In this document: positions 1-5,652 of the stretch, in pieces | Position numbering within the stretch: position 1 is the first letter of the stretch | Layout of the letters: the number at the start of each line of letters is the position of its first letter | Assembly: GCA_007119985.1 (NCBI GenBank) | Contig: SKOQ01000058.1 | Coordinates: 1 to 10,403 of the forward strand | Direction: 5' to 3' | Length of the DNA: 10,403 nt | From: Marinospirillum sp. | Lineage (GTDB): Bacteria; Pseudomonadota; Gammaproteobacteria; Pseudomonadales; Halomonadaceae | Made by a program: the position numbers and the translations under genes | The notes under the pieces: model-generated | Databases searched by the model: none | What the model was told of the DNA's origin: nothing | Seen by the model: only the letters and a program-made list of their open reading frames with translations

Positions 1-161
1 AAGGGTTGACTCAGGCGCTGGGCGCTAATGATCAGGGGATCTAGCTCTTGTGCTCCTGCTGGCTGGGCGGCTCCTGCCTGATGGCTCAGTGCGACAGCGA
101 TGGCAGTCAGCACAAAAGTAGTTTTTTTATAGCTATTCAACGTCAGTTTCCTCAATCGCAT
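1..161 (-). CDS. btuB: BtuB-type TonB-dependent vitamin B12 receptor, N-terminal fragment
   Basis: Only the first ~53 codons lie in the window; the gene runs off the left edge. Reading the minus strand from ATG 161-159 gives a basic N-terminus (MRLRKLTLNSYKK), a hydrophobic signal-peptide core (TTFVLTAIAVALS), a likely cleavage site after HQAGA, then a mature start containing ELDPLIISAQR. That is a TonB box of the kind seen in BtuB-like outer-membrane cobalamin receptors. Such receptors bind cyanocobalamin at the surface and import it with energy from TonB-ExbBD. The cobalamin riboswitch directly upstream on the same strand supports the assignment. The start is uncertain. ATG 161 has no Shine-Dalgarno, whereas the in-frame TTG at 140-138 has GAGGA (153-149) eight bases upstream and yields a normal signal peptide, MNSYKKTTFVLTAIAVALS. 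I give the outer limit but think TTG 140 is at least as likely. Another B12-regulated TonB receptor is possible because the barrel is not visible. Confidence 0.82.
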   Translation of the reverse strand, partial: MRLRKLTLNSYKKTTFVLTAIAVALSHQAGAAQPAGAQELDPLIISAQRLSQP

Positions 162-179
162 AAAAAAAGAGCGATGAGG
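150..179 (-). promoter_or_regulatory. Hairpin covering the btuB ribosome binding site
   Basis: In the btuB leader RNA, CCTCATCGC (179-171) can pair with GCGATTGAGG (159-150), leaving one bulged T (154) and an 11-base U-rich loop. The 3' arm contains the GAGG of the Shine-Dalgarno that serves the TTG start at 140-138, so folding would block initiation. GAGGG at 240-236, just after the riboswitch and a small GCCTG/CAGGC hairpin (267-254), could compete for CCCTC (180-176). This looks like a translational expression platform. The pairing is seen in the sequence; the switching role is inferred. Confidence 0.5.
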
Positions 180-271
180 GAGGACAAGGCTAAGCCTGAT
201 GCAGTGCACCAGTTTGGATACTTGGCCAGGTGAAGCCCTCCGCATCACCAGCAGCCTGAAAACAGGCACAC

Positions 272-446
272 TCAACAGGCCGGTCTCCGGGCTGAGATGC
301 GGATCAATAATGATCATCACAAGCCGCCTTCCCATGCATCTGCACAGTGGCGCAAGGCTTGACAACATCCTACCGTTGCGGGGGCAGCGCAGGTATGACC
401 TGCTTCCCGTTTAACCCTTTTTGCTTGACTCAAAGGGCACCTGCAA
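272..446 (-). promoter_or_regulatory. Cobalamin (AdoCbl) riboswitch in the btuB leader
   Basis: Read on the minus strand, this stretch carries the conserved elements of the cobalamin riboswitch in the right order. The 5' P1/P2 strand is GCAGGTGCCC (444-435). GGGAAGCAGGT lies at 408-398. The core GCTGCCCCCGCAACGGTA is at 388-371, GCCACTG at 351-345, and GGGAAGGCGGC follows. The B12 box CAGCCCGGAGACCGGCCTG is at 294-276. CAGG (443-440) can pair with CCTG (279-276) to close the aptamer. The family binds adenosylcobalamin and shuts off expression when B12 is plentiful. Here it precedes btuB. The divergent cobO on the other strand is not downstream of it, so it should not be a cis target. Confidence 0.95.
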
Positions 447-456
447 AGTGTCGCCT

Positions 457-484
457 ATTGTCGCGATTGTTGGCAGCCTGTCAA
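457..484 (-). promoter_or_regulatory. Probable sigma70 promoter of btuB
   Basis: On the minus strand a perfect -35 hexamer TTGACA (484-479) is followed after 16 bases by GACAAT (462-457), a 4/6 match to the -10 consensus. Initiation would fall near 450, a few bases before the first conserved helix of the riboswitch, where the leader RNA is expected to begin. That agreement with an independent feature is the main support. The transcript would have an untranslated leader of roughly 290-310 bases. Confidence 0.6.
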
Positions 485-498
485 GGAAAGGGTAGAGT
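470..498 (+). promoter_or_regulatory. Candidate sigma70 promoter of cobO
   Basis: TTGGCA (470-475, 5/6 match) is followed after exactly 17 bases by TAGAGT (493-498, 4/6 match). Initiation would be near 505, giving a short leader of about 27 bases before the cobO ATG. The btuB -35 element (484-479 on the other strand) falls inside the spacer, so the two promoters overlap and point away from each other. Moderate confidence, as the call rests on hexamer matches alone. Confidence 0.42.
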
Positions 499-531
499 TG
501 GCGCTGAATTCGTGAGTCCGATGAGGCCAGT

Positions 532-1137
532 ATGTCTGAACAAGAGAAACAACAGCGTCACCAGCAGCGTATGCAGCGTCATAAAGCCGTTGTCGATGAG
601 AAGATTGAACAAGCGCAGCAAGAACGAGGTGTGCTGGTTGTCCATACAGGGAACGGAAAAGGCAAAAGCACAGCGGCCTTTGGTATGGCGGCACGCGCGC
701 TTGGACACGGTATGCGCGTGGGGATCGTTCAGTTTATTAAAGGCAGTTTTAGCACCGGAGAAGAGGCTTTTTTTCGGCGTTTTGATGAAGTGAGCTACCA
801 CGTGATGGGGCAAGGCTACACTTGGGAAACCCAGAATCTGGAGCAGGATATCGCCACAGCAGGCCGAGGCTGGGCGCAGGCCAAGGCTTTTTTGGAAGAT
901 CCTAGCTACGATCTGGTGGTGCTAGATGAGCTGAACATCGCCTTGAAGTATCAGTATATCGCCATGGACGAGGTGCTCTCTGCGCTGGCCGCCCGACCAG
1001 CCATGCAGCATGTGGTGATCACAGGTCGTGGTGCGCGCGCTGAGCTGATTGAAGCCGCCGATACGGTTTCCGAACATCGTGAGATCAAGCATGCGTTCCA
1101 TGCGGGTGTGATCGCGCAGAAGGGAGTCGAGCTTTAA
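532..1137 (+). CDS. cobO: Cob(I)yrinic acid a,c-diamide adenosyltransferase (CobO/BtuR)
   Basis: A cytoplasmic enzyme of 201 residues that transfers the adenosyl group of ATP to the cobalt of cob(I)yrinic acid a,c-diamide or cobalamin, giving the coenzyme form used by AdoCbl-dependent enzymes and sensed by AdoCbl riboswitches. The family signature is clear. A glutamine/arginine-rich N-terminal helix (1-32) is followed by the P-loop GNGKGKST (40-47), the FGMAARALGHG helix, VGIVQFIKG (63-71), the acidic LVVLDELNIAL segment (128-138) and VVITGRGA (161-168). The length matches the CobO/BtuR family. The ATG at 532 has GAGG (523-526) five bases upstream. The gene diverges from btuB, so uptake and activation of B12 sit side by side, and it overlaps the next gene by one base (TAATG). 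It could serve de novo synthesis or only salvage. No other cob genes are visible, so salvage with BtuB is the simpler reading. Confidence 0.95.
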   Translation: MSEQEKQQRHQQRMQRHKAVVDEKIEQAQQERGVLVVHTGNGKGKSTAAFGMAARALGHGMRVGIVQFIKGSFSTGEEAFFRRFDEVSYHVMGQGYTWETQNLEQDIATAGRGWAQAKAFLEDPSYDLVVLDELNIALKYQYIAMDEVLSALAARPAMQHVVITGRGARAELIEAADTVSEHREIKHAFHAGVIAQKGVEL

Positions 1138-1487
1138 TGGCGCGGCGTTTTTTTCGTCTTAGTGGTGTGCCCGATGATGAGGCGCAGGAAGTGCGCGCTC
1201 TGCTAGAAGACGCGCAGATCGAGTATTTTGAGACCACCGCAGGCTTTTTGCATCTGAGCGTGCCGGCCATCTGGCTCGTGCAGGATGAAGATCTCGAACG
1301 GGCGATCCACTTGCTGCAAGCCTATCAGCAACAACGCCAGCAACAGGCTCAGCAAGACACCTCGCCTCGCCTGAGTTTCTGGCAGCGCGCTGCTTTTGAG
1401 CCTCTGCGTACTGCTGGAATCCTGCTGGCCGTTATGGCCGTGGCGCTGCTCGGTTTGTTGCCGATGCTGCTGCTTTTTTGGCGCTAG
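1137..1487 (+). CDS. Small single-pass membrane protein, DUF6164-like
   Basis: A protein of 116 residues with no assigned function. The N-terminal half (FFRLSGVPDDEAQEVRALL, then IEYFETTAGFLHLSVPAIWL) resembles the DUF6164 family of small gammaproteobacterial proteins: a compact soluble domain in which VPDDE and the PAIWL segment stand out. A DEDLERAIHLL helix and a glutamine-rich linker (64-73) lead to one C-terminal transmembrane segment (about 93-115), ending FWR. The soluble domain is therefore probably cytoplasmic and tail-anchored. The ATG shares a base with the cobO stop codon, so the two genes should be co-transcribed and translationally coupled. That hints at, but does not prove, a link to cobalamin metabolism. 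A bidirectional terminator follows. Family assignment is from memory of the sequence pattern. Confidence 0.8.
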   Translation: MARRFFRLSGVPDDEAQEVRALLEDAQIEYFETTAGFLHLSVPAIWLVQDEDLERAIHLLQAYQQQRQQQAQQDTSPRLSFWQRAAFEPLRTAGILLAVMAVALLGLLPMLLLFWR

Positions 1488-1525
1488 CCTCTTGGAGTGG
1501 GGCGCTTTTAGGGATGCTGTCTCTG

Positions 1526-1569
1526 AAAAAGACTGGGGCCTTCTGCTCAGAGAGAAGGCCCGCAGTTTT
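1526..1569. terminator. Bidirectional rho-independent terminator between the cobO operon and xthA
   Basis: GGGCCTTCT (1536-1544) and AGAAGGCCC (1553-1561) form a perfect nine-base-pair stem with an eight-base loop. CTG (1533-1535) and CAG (1563-1565) extend it past one bulged G. On the plus strand it is followed by TTTT (1566-1569). On the minus strand the run AAAAA (1526-1530) gives TTTTT just after the stem. It lies between convergent genes and can end both transcripts. Confidence 0.8.
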
Positions 1570-1595
1570 GATAGGATGACTCAGCATGTTATGGC

Positions 1596-2423
1596 TTAGC
1601 GAGCGCCTGAAAAATCAAACTCACTCCAGACTGGGGCGTGATCCGAGGGCTTTTCCATCCCGCGCAATACATAATCAATGCTGGATGCGGTGCAGTAGGG
1701 TGCCAGACCGCGACTGGCGAGCAGCAGATCGATACGCAGGCCGCGCTTGGGATCATCTTCAAAGCCTTTACTGCGATAATCAAACCAGCTGTAGAGACTG
1801 GTGTCTTCTGGATGGTGCAGGCGATAGGTATCGATCAGTCCCCAGTCGAGCAAGCGCTGCATCCATTCTCTTTCTTCTGGCTGGAAGCTGGTTTTGCCAG
1901 TTTTGAGCCAGCGAACGCGATTGGCCTCGCCGATGCCGATATCCAGATCGGTGGTGGAGATATTAAAGTCGCCGACTACCAGTACCCGTTGATTGGCATC
2001 AAACTCTTTTTCGAGCCAGGTTTGCAGATCGGCATAAAAGCGCCGTTTGGCCGGAAACTTCACTTCATGCTTAATGCTCTCGCCCTGCGGGAAGTAGCCA
2101 TTGATCAGTGTCAGAGGCTGACCATCTGCGCAGGTAAAATCGGCGGTGATCAGGCGTTTTTGTGCTGTTTCATCATCTGTGGGGAAGCCTTTGCGGACAT
2201 TCAGCGCTGGTTGGCGGGAGAGCAGCGCGACACCATAGTGGGTTTTCTGCCCATGATAATGGACTTCATAGCCGAGGGCTTCGACTGCGGCTACAGGGAA
2301 GTCGGGATCATTCACCTTGGTTTCTTGCAGGGCGATGATATCAGGCTGCTGTTGCTCGATCAGCGCTTCCAGTTGATGCAAGCGCGCGCGAATACTGTTG
2401 ATGTTGAAACTCACCACTTTCAT
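1596..2423 (-). CDS. xthA: Exodeoxyribonuclease III
   Basis: A 275-residue AP endonuclease and 3'-5' exonuclease of base excision repair, in the endonuclease/exonuclease/phosphatase fold; E. coli exonuclease III has 268 residues. Conserved active-site segments are all present: FNINSIRAR with N7, ALQETK with metal-binding E34, NGYFPQG with Y110, VVGDFN with D152 and N154, GLRIDLLL with D232, and the C-terminal SDHAPV with the catalytic D261-H262 pair. The enzyme incises abasic sites and clears blocked 3' ends after oxidative damage. The ATG at 2423-2421 has no close Shine-Dalgarno. GGAG at 2440-2437 is 13 bases away and sits in the palindrome GGAGAACTCC, so translation may be modest or structure-dependent. 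The gene has its own likely promoter overlapping the end of the upstream chemoreceptor gene. Confidence 0.96.
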   Translation of the reverse strand: MKVVSFNINSIRARLHQLEALIEQQQPDIIALQETKVNDPDFPVAAVEALGYEVHYHGQKTHYGVALLSRQPALNVRKGFPTDDETAQKRLITADFTCADGQPLTLINGYFPQGESIKHEVKFPAKRRFYADLQTWLEKEFDANQRVLVVGDFNISTTDLDIGIGEANRVRWLKTGKTSFQPEEREWMQRLLDWGLIDTYRLHHPEDTSLYSWFDYRSKGFEDDPKRGLRIDLLLASRGLAPYCTASSIDYVLRGMEKPSDHAPVWSEFDFSGAR

Positions 2424-2472
2424 TGTTGGGGGAGAACTCCGTCGGCTGGGCTTTCTGAGCCATTCAAGAAGT

Positions 2473-2501
2473 CAGTGGGGCGCACGAGTCCGCCACCACT
2501 G
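2473..2501 (-). promoter_or_regulatory. Stable hairpin in the xthA leader, possibly attenuating the chemoreceptor transcript
   Basis: CAGTGG then GGCG on one arm pairs with CGCC then CCACTG on the other (2473-2482 with 2491-2501), ten pairs with one bulged base and an eight-base loop. A second short repeat, GAATAA/TTATTC (2501-2506 and 2515-2520), abuts it. Neither is followed by a good T run on the minus strand (ACTTCTTG), so this is not a convincing intrinsic terminator. It lies within the predicted xthA leader. Confidence 0.45.
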
Positions 2502-2513
2502 AATAAGCTCAGC

Positions 2514-2542
2514 ATTATTCCATGTTCACTCAGGCGGCTCAA
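2514..2542 (-). promoter_or_regulatory. Probable extended -10 promoter of xthA
   Basis: On the minus strand TTGAGC (2542-2537) is followed after 17 bases by AATAAT (2519-2514, 5/6 match), with an extended -10 TG dinucleotide at 2522-2521. The -35 hexamer overlaps the TGA stop of the upstream chemoreceptor gene. Initiation near 2507 would give a leader of about 84 bases that contains a stable hairpin (2501-2473). This gives xthA transcription independent of the chemoreceptor. Confidence 0.55.
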
Positions 2543-4449
2543 ACCTTAAAGCGCCCAACGCGATTTTGCAGATCACTGGCCAGCTGGGCGAGCTCATCAC
2601 TGGCCTGAGCGATATGCTGCGAGCCTGTTGAGAGCTGGTCAACGCTGGTGCTGATCCGCGAAAGCGTTTGGTTGACATCGTCTGCCACCGCAGACTGCTG
2701 TTCAGTGGCACTGGCAATCTGAAGGTTCATATCACTGATGGTGGTGATGGCCTGACTGATGGTCGCCAGTTGGTTCGAAGCTTGTTGAGCCCATTCCACT
2801 ACCTCGTGGGCTTTTTGGTAGCCGCTTTGCGTGGCGCTTGACGCTTGGCGGGCGGCCTGCTGGAGCTTTTCGATCATCTGCTGAATTTCTTCAGTTGATT
2901 GCTGGCTGCGATTGGCCAATGCACGGACTTCATCCGCGACGACGGCAAAACCGCGGCCATGCTCACCGGCACGTGCCGCTTCTATGGCCGCATTGAGTGC
3001 TAAAAGGTTGGTCTGTTCAGCAATACCGCGAATCACATCCAAAATGCTGCCAATGGATTCCGTATCTTCTTGCAGCTTTTGGATGACCTGAGTGGCCATT
3101 TGTACTTCCTCAGCCAGCGAAGTGACCTCTTGGGCGGTTTTGCTGACGACCTCAGCACCTTTTTGGGTGGAGCGATTCGACTCTTCTGCCGCCTGCGCTG
3201 CTTGAGCGGCGTTTCCGGCAACCTGCATGACGGTGGCGGCCATCTCGGTCATAGCAGCGGCCACCTGATCGGTTTCTTGTTGCTGCTGCTGTACTTGCTG
3301 ATTGGCCTCGCGACTGGATGCGGCCAGCTCTTCTGAAGCGGCACTCAGCTGGTTCCCAGCATCTGCGACCTGTTTGACCAGACTGTGAATCCCATCGACA
3401 AAGTGATTAAAGCTGCGCGCTAGATCACCAAACTCATCCTGTCGATCTTCATCCAGCCTTTGTGTCAGATCACCATCTCCTTGTGCGATCTGCTCTAGCG
3501 CGAGGCGAGTTGCGTTGACGGGTTGTACCACCATCTTGGCGACCAGCAGCACGATACCCAGCAGTACCAGCAGGATAAAAGCAAAGCCACCAAGTAACGA
3601 AAGCCGCAGCTGATTGGCTGTTTCCATAACCAGCTGTTGCGGCAGTGCCACAGCCAATGACCAGCCACGGGTCGATGCCACAGGGTGATAGGCCACCAGA
3701 TAATCCCGTTGATTGTGTAGTCTAAGCTGTGCCACGCCTGAATCACCACGCACCATTTGCTGGCTGACTTCAACATAGCGGGGGTTATCCGCCTGCAGTG
3801 CATTGCGGCTCATCCGCCAATCTGCTTGGGGATGCGCCAGATAAACACCTTGAGAGTCGATCAGCCAGGCCTGGGCTTCATCTTGTGAAACTTGATCCAC
3901 TATCCGTGTTAATTGATCCAGCGTGACGGTGGCGGCCAGAATACCGATCACCTGCTGATTGCTGTCTTTGACTGCATGGACAAGGAGCGTGATGGGGTTG
4001 CCGCTGGTGCCTGAGCGAGTGGGGTTGGCAATCACCGCTTCACGGCTGCGCTGCACAACAATTTCCTGGAAGTAGGCGCGGTCGCCACGCTGGCGTCGAT
4101 CCAGATTGTGGTAATAAGCCTCGCCCTGTGCATCAACATAAAACATGACCTCAAAACTATTGGGCTGGGCCATAAAGTGCTGCAGCAGCGCAGAGATGGC
4201 TTCTGGATCACCTGAGCTGAAGGTGTCTGTTTGTGCCAGTGAACGCACAACGGCCATCTGCGAGTCGAGCCAACTGCTGACCAGATCGGCATTGTTCTGT
4301 GCTGACTCACGCATGCTGGCTTCAGTCAGTTTAACCACGCGCTGGCTGACCTGCTCGGTGAGTAAAAAGGCAGCAAAAACCAAGCAGAGGGTCAGGGGGG
4401 CGCCAAACAGCAGGACAAGCTTTGGGGTCATTTTCAGTCGATTCAGCAT
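2539..4449 (-). CDS. Methyl-accepting chemotaxis protein with a dCache-type sensor domain
   Basis: An inner-membrane chemoreceptor of 636 residues. Order: TM1 (about 11-30), periplasmic double-Cache-like sensor (about 35-283, with the Cache-typical GDRAYFQEI at 122-130, PTRSGTSGNP and the VIGILAATVTLDQL strand), TM2 (about 284-305), HAMP (about 306-358), then a long coiled-coil signalling domain. The conserved hairpin tip (473-509) includes EQTNLLALNAAIEAARAGE and GRGFAVVADEVR, the site that contacts CheA and CheW. The protein ends RVGRFKV, without a CheR/CheB-tethering pentapeptide. The ligand cannot be read; the RxWY amino-acid motif of dCache_1AA sensors is not evident. I chose ATG 4449-4447 because AAAGGAAG lies eight bases upstream. 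An in-frame ATG at 4500 would add 17 residues and has a poorly spaced AGGTGA. The gene diverges from the peroxidase/c-di-GMP operon. Confidence 0.95.
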   Translation of the reverse strand: MLNRLKMTPKLVLLFGAPLTLCLVFAAFLLTEQVSQRVVKLTEASMRESAQNNADLVSSWLDSQMAVVRSLAQTDTFSSGDPEAISALLQHFMAQPNSFEVMFYVDAQGEAYYHNLDRRQRGDRAYFQEIVVQRSREAVIANPTRSGTSGNPITLLVHAVKDSNQQVIGILAATVTLDQLTRIVDQVSQDEAQAWLIDSQGVYLAHPQADWRMSRNALQADNPRYVEVSQQMVRGDSGVAQLRLHNQRDYLVAYHPVASTRGWSLAVALPQQLVMETANQLRLSLLGGFAFILLVLLGIVLLVAKMVVQPVNATRLALEQIAQGDGDLTQRLDEDRQDEFGDLARSFNHFVDGIHSLVKQVADAGNQLSAASEELAASSREANQQVQQQQQETDQVAAAMTEMAATVMQVAGNAAQAAQAAEESNRSTQKGAEVVSKTAQEVTSLAEEVQMATQVIQKLQEDTESIGSILDVIRGIAEQTNLLALNAAIEAARAGEHGRGFAVVADEVRALANRSQQSTEEIQQMIEKLQQAARQASSATQSGYQKAHEVVEWAQQASNQLATISQAITTISDMNLQIASATEQQSAVADDVNQTLSRISTSVDQLSTGSQHIAQASDELAQLASDLQNRVGRFKV

Positions 4450-4683
4450 AGCAAGCTTCCTTTGTACAGCAAACAGAGCGGATCCATGAGAATATCGCAT
4501 TCACCTGGAGTGTGTGGTCAACGCTAACGCGCTGATTGAATTTTTAGCAACAAGCCGCCAAGCAGTGTGCCTGTTTTTTGCGTCATGCTTGTCGCTCTTG
4601 TGTGACAGTCGATAATCAAGTGTAGTTAAGTTTTATTGATCTGCATCTTTGACAGCAGGTCTTTTATTCTTTAGAAAGGCGCG
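4450..4683. other. Divergent intergenic region between the chemoreceptor and peroxidase genes
   Basis: A 234-base region with no credible gene. It must hold the promoters of both the minus-strand chemoreceptor and the plus-strand peroxidase operon. On the minus side I see no sigma28 flagellar promoter; the best option is TTGACC followed 19 bases later by GATATT with an upstream TG, which is weak. On the plus side there is one candidate sigma70 promoter (4589-4616) and an imperfect FNR/ANR-like inverted repeat (4636-4649). Confidence 0.6.
4589..4616 (+). promoter_or_regulatory. Candidate promoter of the peroxidase/c-di-GMP operon
   Basis: TTGTCG (4589-4594, 4/6 match) is followed after 16 bases by GATAAT (4611-4616, 5/6 match). 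Initiation near 4623 would leave a leader of about 60 bases, enough for the AAAGG ribosome binding site seen just before the ATG. This is a hexamer-based guess. A better -35 (TTGACA, 4649-4654) exists but its -10 would be too close to the start codon. Confidence 0.33.
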
Positions 4684-5652
4684 ATGAATCGATTCCTGCT
4701 ACCTCGTCTGCTGTTGCTGAGTGGTTTTTTGCTCTGCTTCAGCCTTGTTGCCGCCCATCCGTTACTGGCTCCGGTGCCGCCGCCTCCCGCGATTGATCCG
4801 GCTGTGTATCAGCTGGGGCGGGCGCTGTTTCATGATCCACGTTTGTCTGCGAATCAGCAGGTCAGCTGCGCCAGCTGCCATGATTTAAGCTCGCACGGTG
4901 CGGATGCCTTGCCTCTTTCTGTTGGCGTGGATGGTGCGCAGGGGCAGATTCGCGCTTTAACGGTTTACAACGCCAGCTTAAACCCGATGCAGTTCTGGGA
5001 TGGTCGTGTGCGTACGCTGGAGGAGCAGGTGGATGGTCCCTTGCATGACGTGCTGGAAATGGCGAGTAGTTGGCCAGAGGTCTTGTCACGTTTGGCACAA
5101 GATCGTCAGTTGGTCGCCGCTTTTGAAGCCACCTATGCTGAAGGGATGACGCCGCAGACGATACGTTCAGCCTTGGCCGATTTTCAGCGTACTTTGGTGA
5201 CGCTGAATTCGCCTTTTGACCTTTGGCTGGCCGGTGAGACGAGCGCAATGGATGCACAGCAGCAGCGCGGCTATCGTTATTTTATCGATTATGGCTGTGT
5301 CAGCTGTCACCAAGGTGCTAACTTGGGTGGCAATATGGTGGCGCGGATGGGGTCCTTGCACAATTATATGGAATTGAAAGGCGCTGCACTGAATCATGCT
5401 GATTTGGGACGTTATCGCTTGACAGGACGCGATGATGATCGCTATGTGTTCCGCGTACCGGGCCTCAGATCGGCTGCCTTGCAAAGCCATTTCTTTCATG
5501 ATGCCAGTGCATCCAGTTTGGAAGAGGCGATTGATATGATGGCGCATTATCAGCTCGGTCGTCATTTGCCTGATGAGCACCGCCGTGCCATCGCCGCTTT
5601 TTTAACCGCGCTGGTGGGTGAGCATCCTGAGCGCCAGGTAGAGCAACCATGA
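4684..5652 (+). CDS. Periplasmic di-haem cytochrome c peroxidase (CcpA/MauG superfamily)
   Basis: A protein of 322 residues with a Sec signal peptide (basic MNRFLLPR, hydrophobic 8-22, likely cleavage after LVAA at 24; no lipobox). Two c-type haem sites are visible, CASCH (62-66) and CVSCH (205-209), as in bacterial di-haem peroxidases. Family landmarks include LGRALFHDPRLS (44-55), QFWDGR (103-108, with the inter-haem tryptophan W105), GANLGGNM (211-218), RVPGLRSAAL (257-266), FHD (271-273) and MMAHYQLG (285-292). M286 fits the methionine axial ligand of the high-potential haem, as in CcpA; MauG has tyrosine there. The GHG histidine that ligates the N-terminal haem in classical CcpA is replaced by GVDG (81-84), so that haem may be open without reductive activation. 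Classical members reduce hydrogen peroxide with electrons from cytochrome c or azurin. Start: AAAGG (4675-4679) four bases before the ATG. The stop overlaps the next start (ATGA), implying coupled translation with the c-di-GMP sensor. Confidence 0.9.
   Translation: MNRFLLPRLLLLSGFLLCFSLVAAHPLLAPVPPPPAIDPAVYQLGRALFHDPRLSANQQVSCASCHDLSSHGADALPLSVGVDGAQGQIRALTVYNASLNPMQFWDGRVRTLEEQVDGPLHDVLEMASSWPEVLSRLAQDRQLVAAFEATYAEGMTPQTIRSALADFQRTLVTLNSPFDLWLAGETSAMDAQQQRGYRYFIDYGCVSCHQGANLGGNMVARMGSLHNYMELKGAALNHADLGRYRLTGRDDDRYVFRVPGLRSAALQSHFFHDASASSLEEAIDMMAHYQLGRHLPDEHRRAIAAFLTALVGEHPERQVEQP

Noticed and set aside
160..170. Minus-strand run of seven T as a riboswitch terminator
   Set aside because: The T run is in the loop of the hairpin rather than after a stem, so it does not fit an intrinsic terminator; translational control fits better.
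48..233. Small plus-strand frame at the left edge
   Set aside because: It lies opposite the btuB signal peptide and leader, which are better supported by the riboswitch and the TonB box.
347..793. Plus-strand frame across the riboswitch and the start of cobO
   Set aside because: It runs through the highly conserved riboswitch core and then through cobO in another frame; no Shine-Dalgarno and no family resemblance.
1638..2549. Long plus-strand open frame of 303 codons opposite xthA
   Set aside because: It is the antisense shadow of xthA, whose catalytic motifs are complete. The plus-strand translation shows no recognisable family.
3271..3300. CAA/CAG-rich repeat in the chemoreceptor gene
   Set aside because: It encodes a glutamine-rich stretch of the signalling coiled coil (QQVQQQQQET) and is not a separate repeat element.
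4450..4500. N-terminal extension of the chemoreceptor to the ATG at 4500
   Set aside because: The ATG at 4449 has AAAGGAAG at good spacing and places TM1 normally; the upstream ATG has its only purine-rich stretch directly against it.
4649..4677. TTGACA-17-TAGAAA as the peroxidase promoter
   Set aside because: Good hexamers, but initiation would fall at the start codon and remove the AAAGG ribosome binding site, so it could only make a leaderless message.
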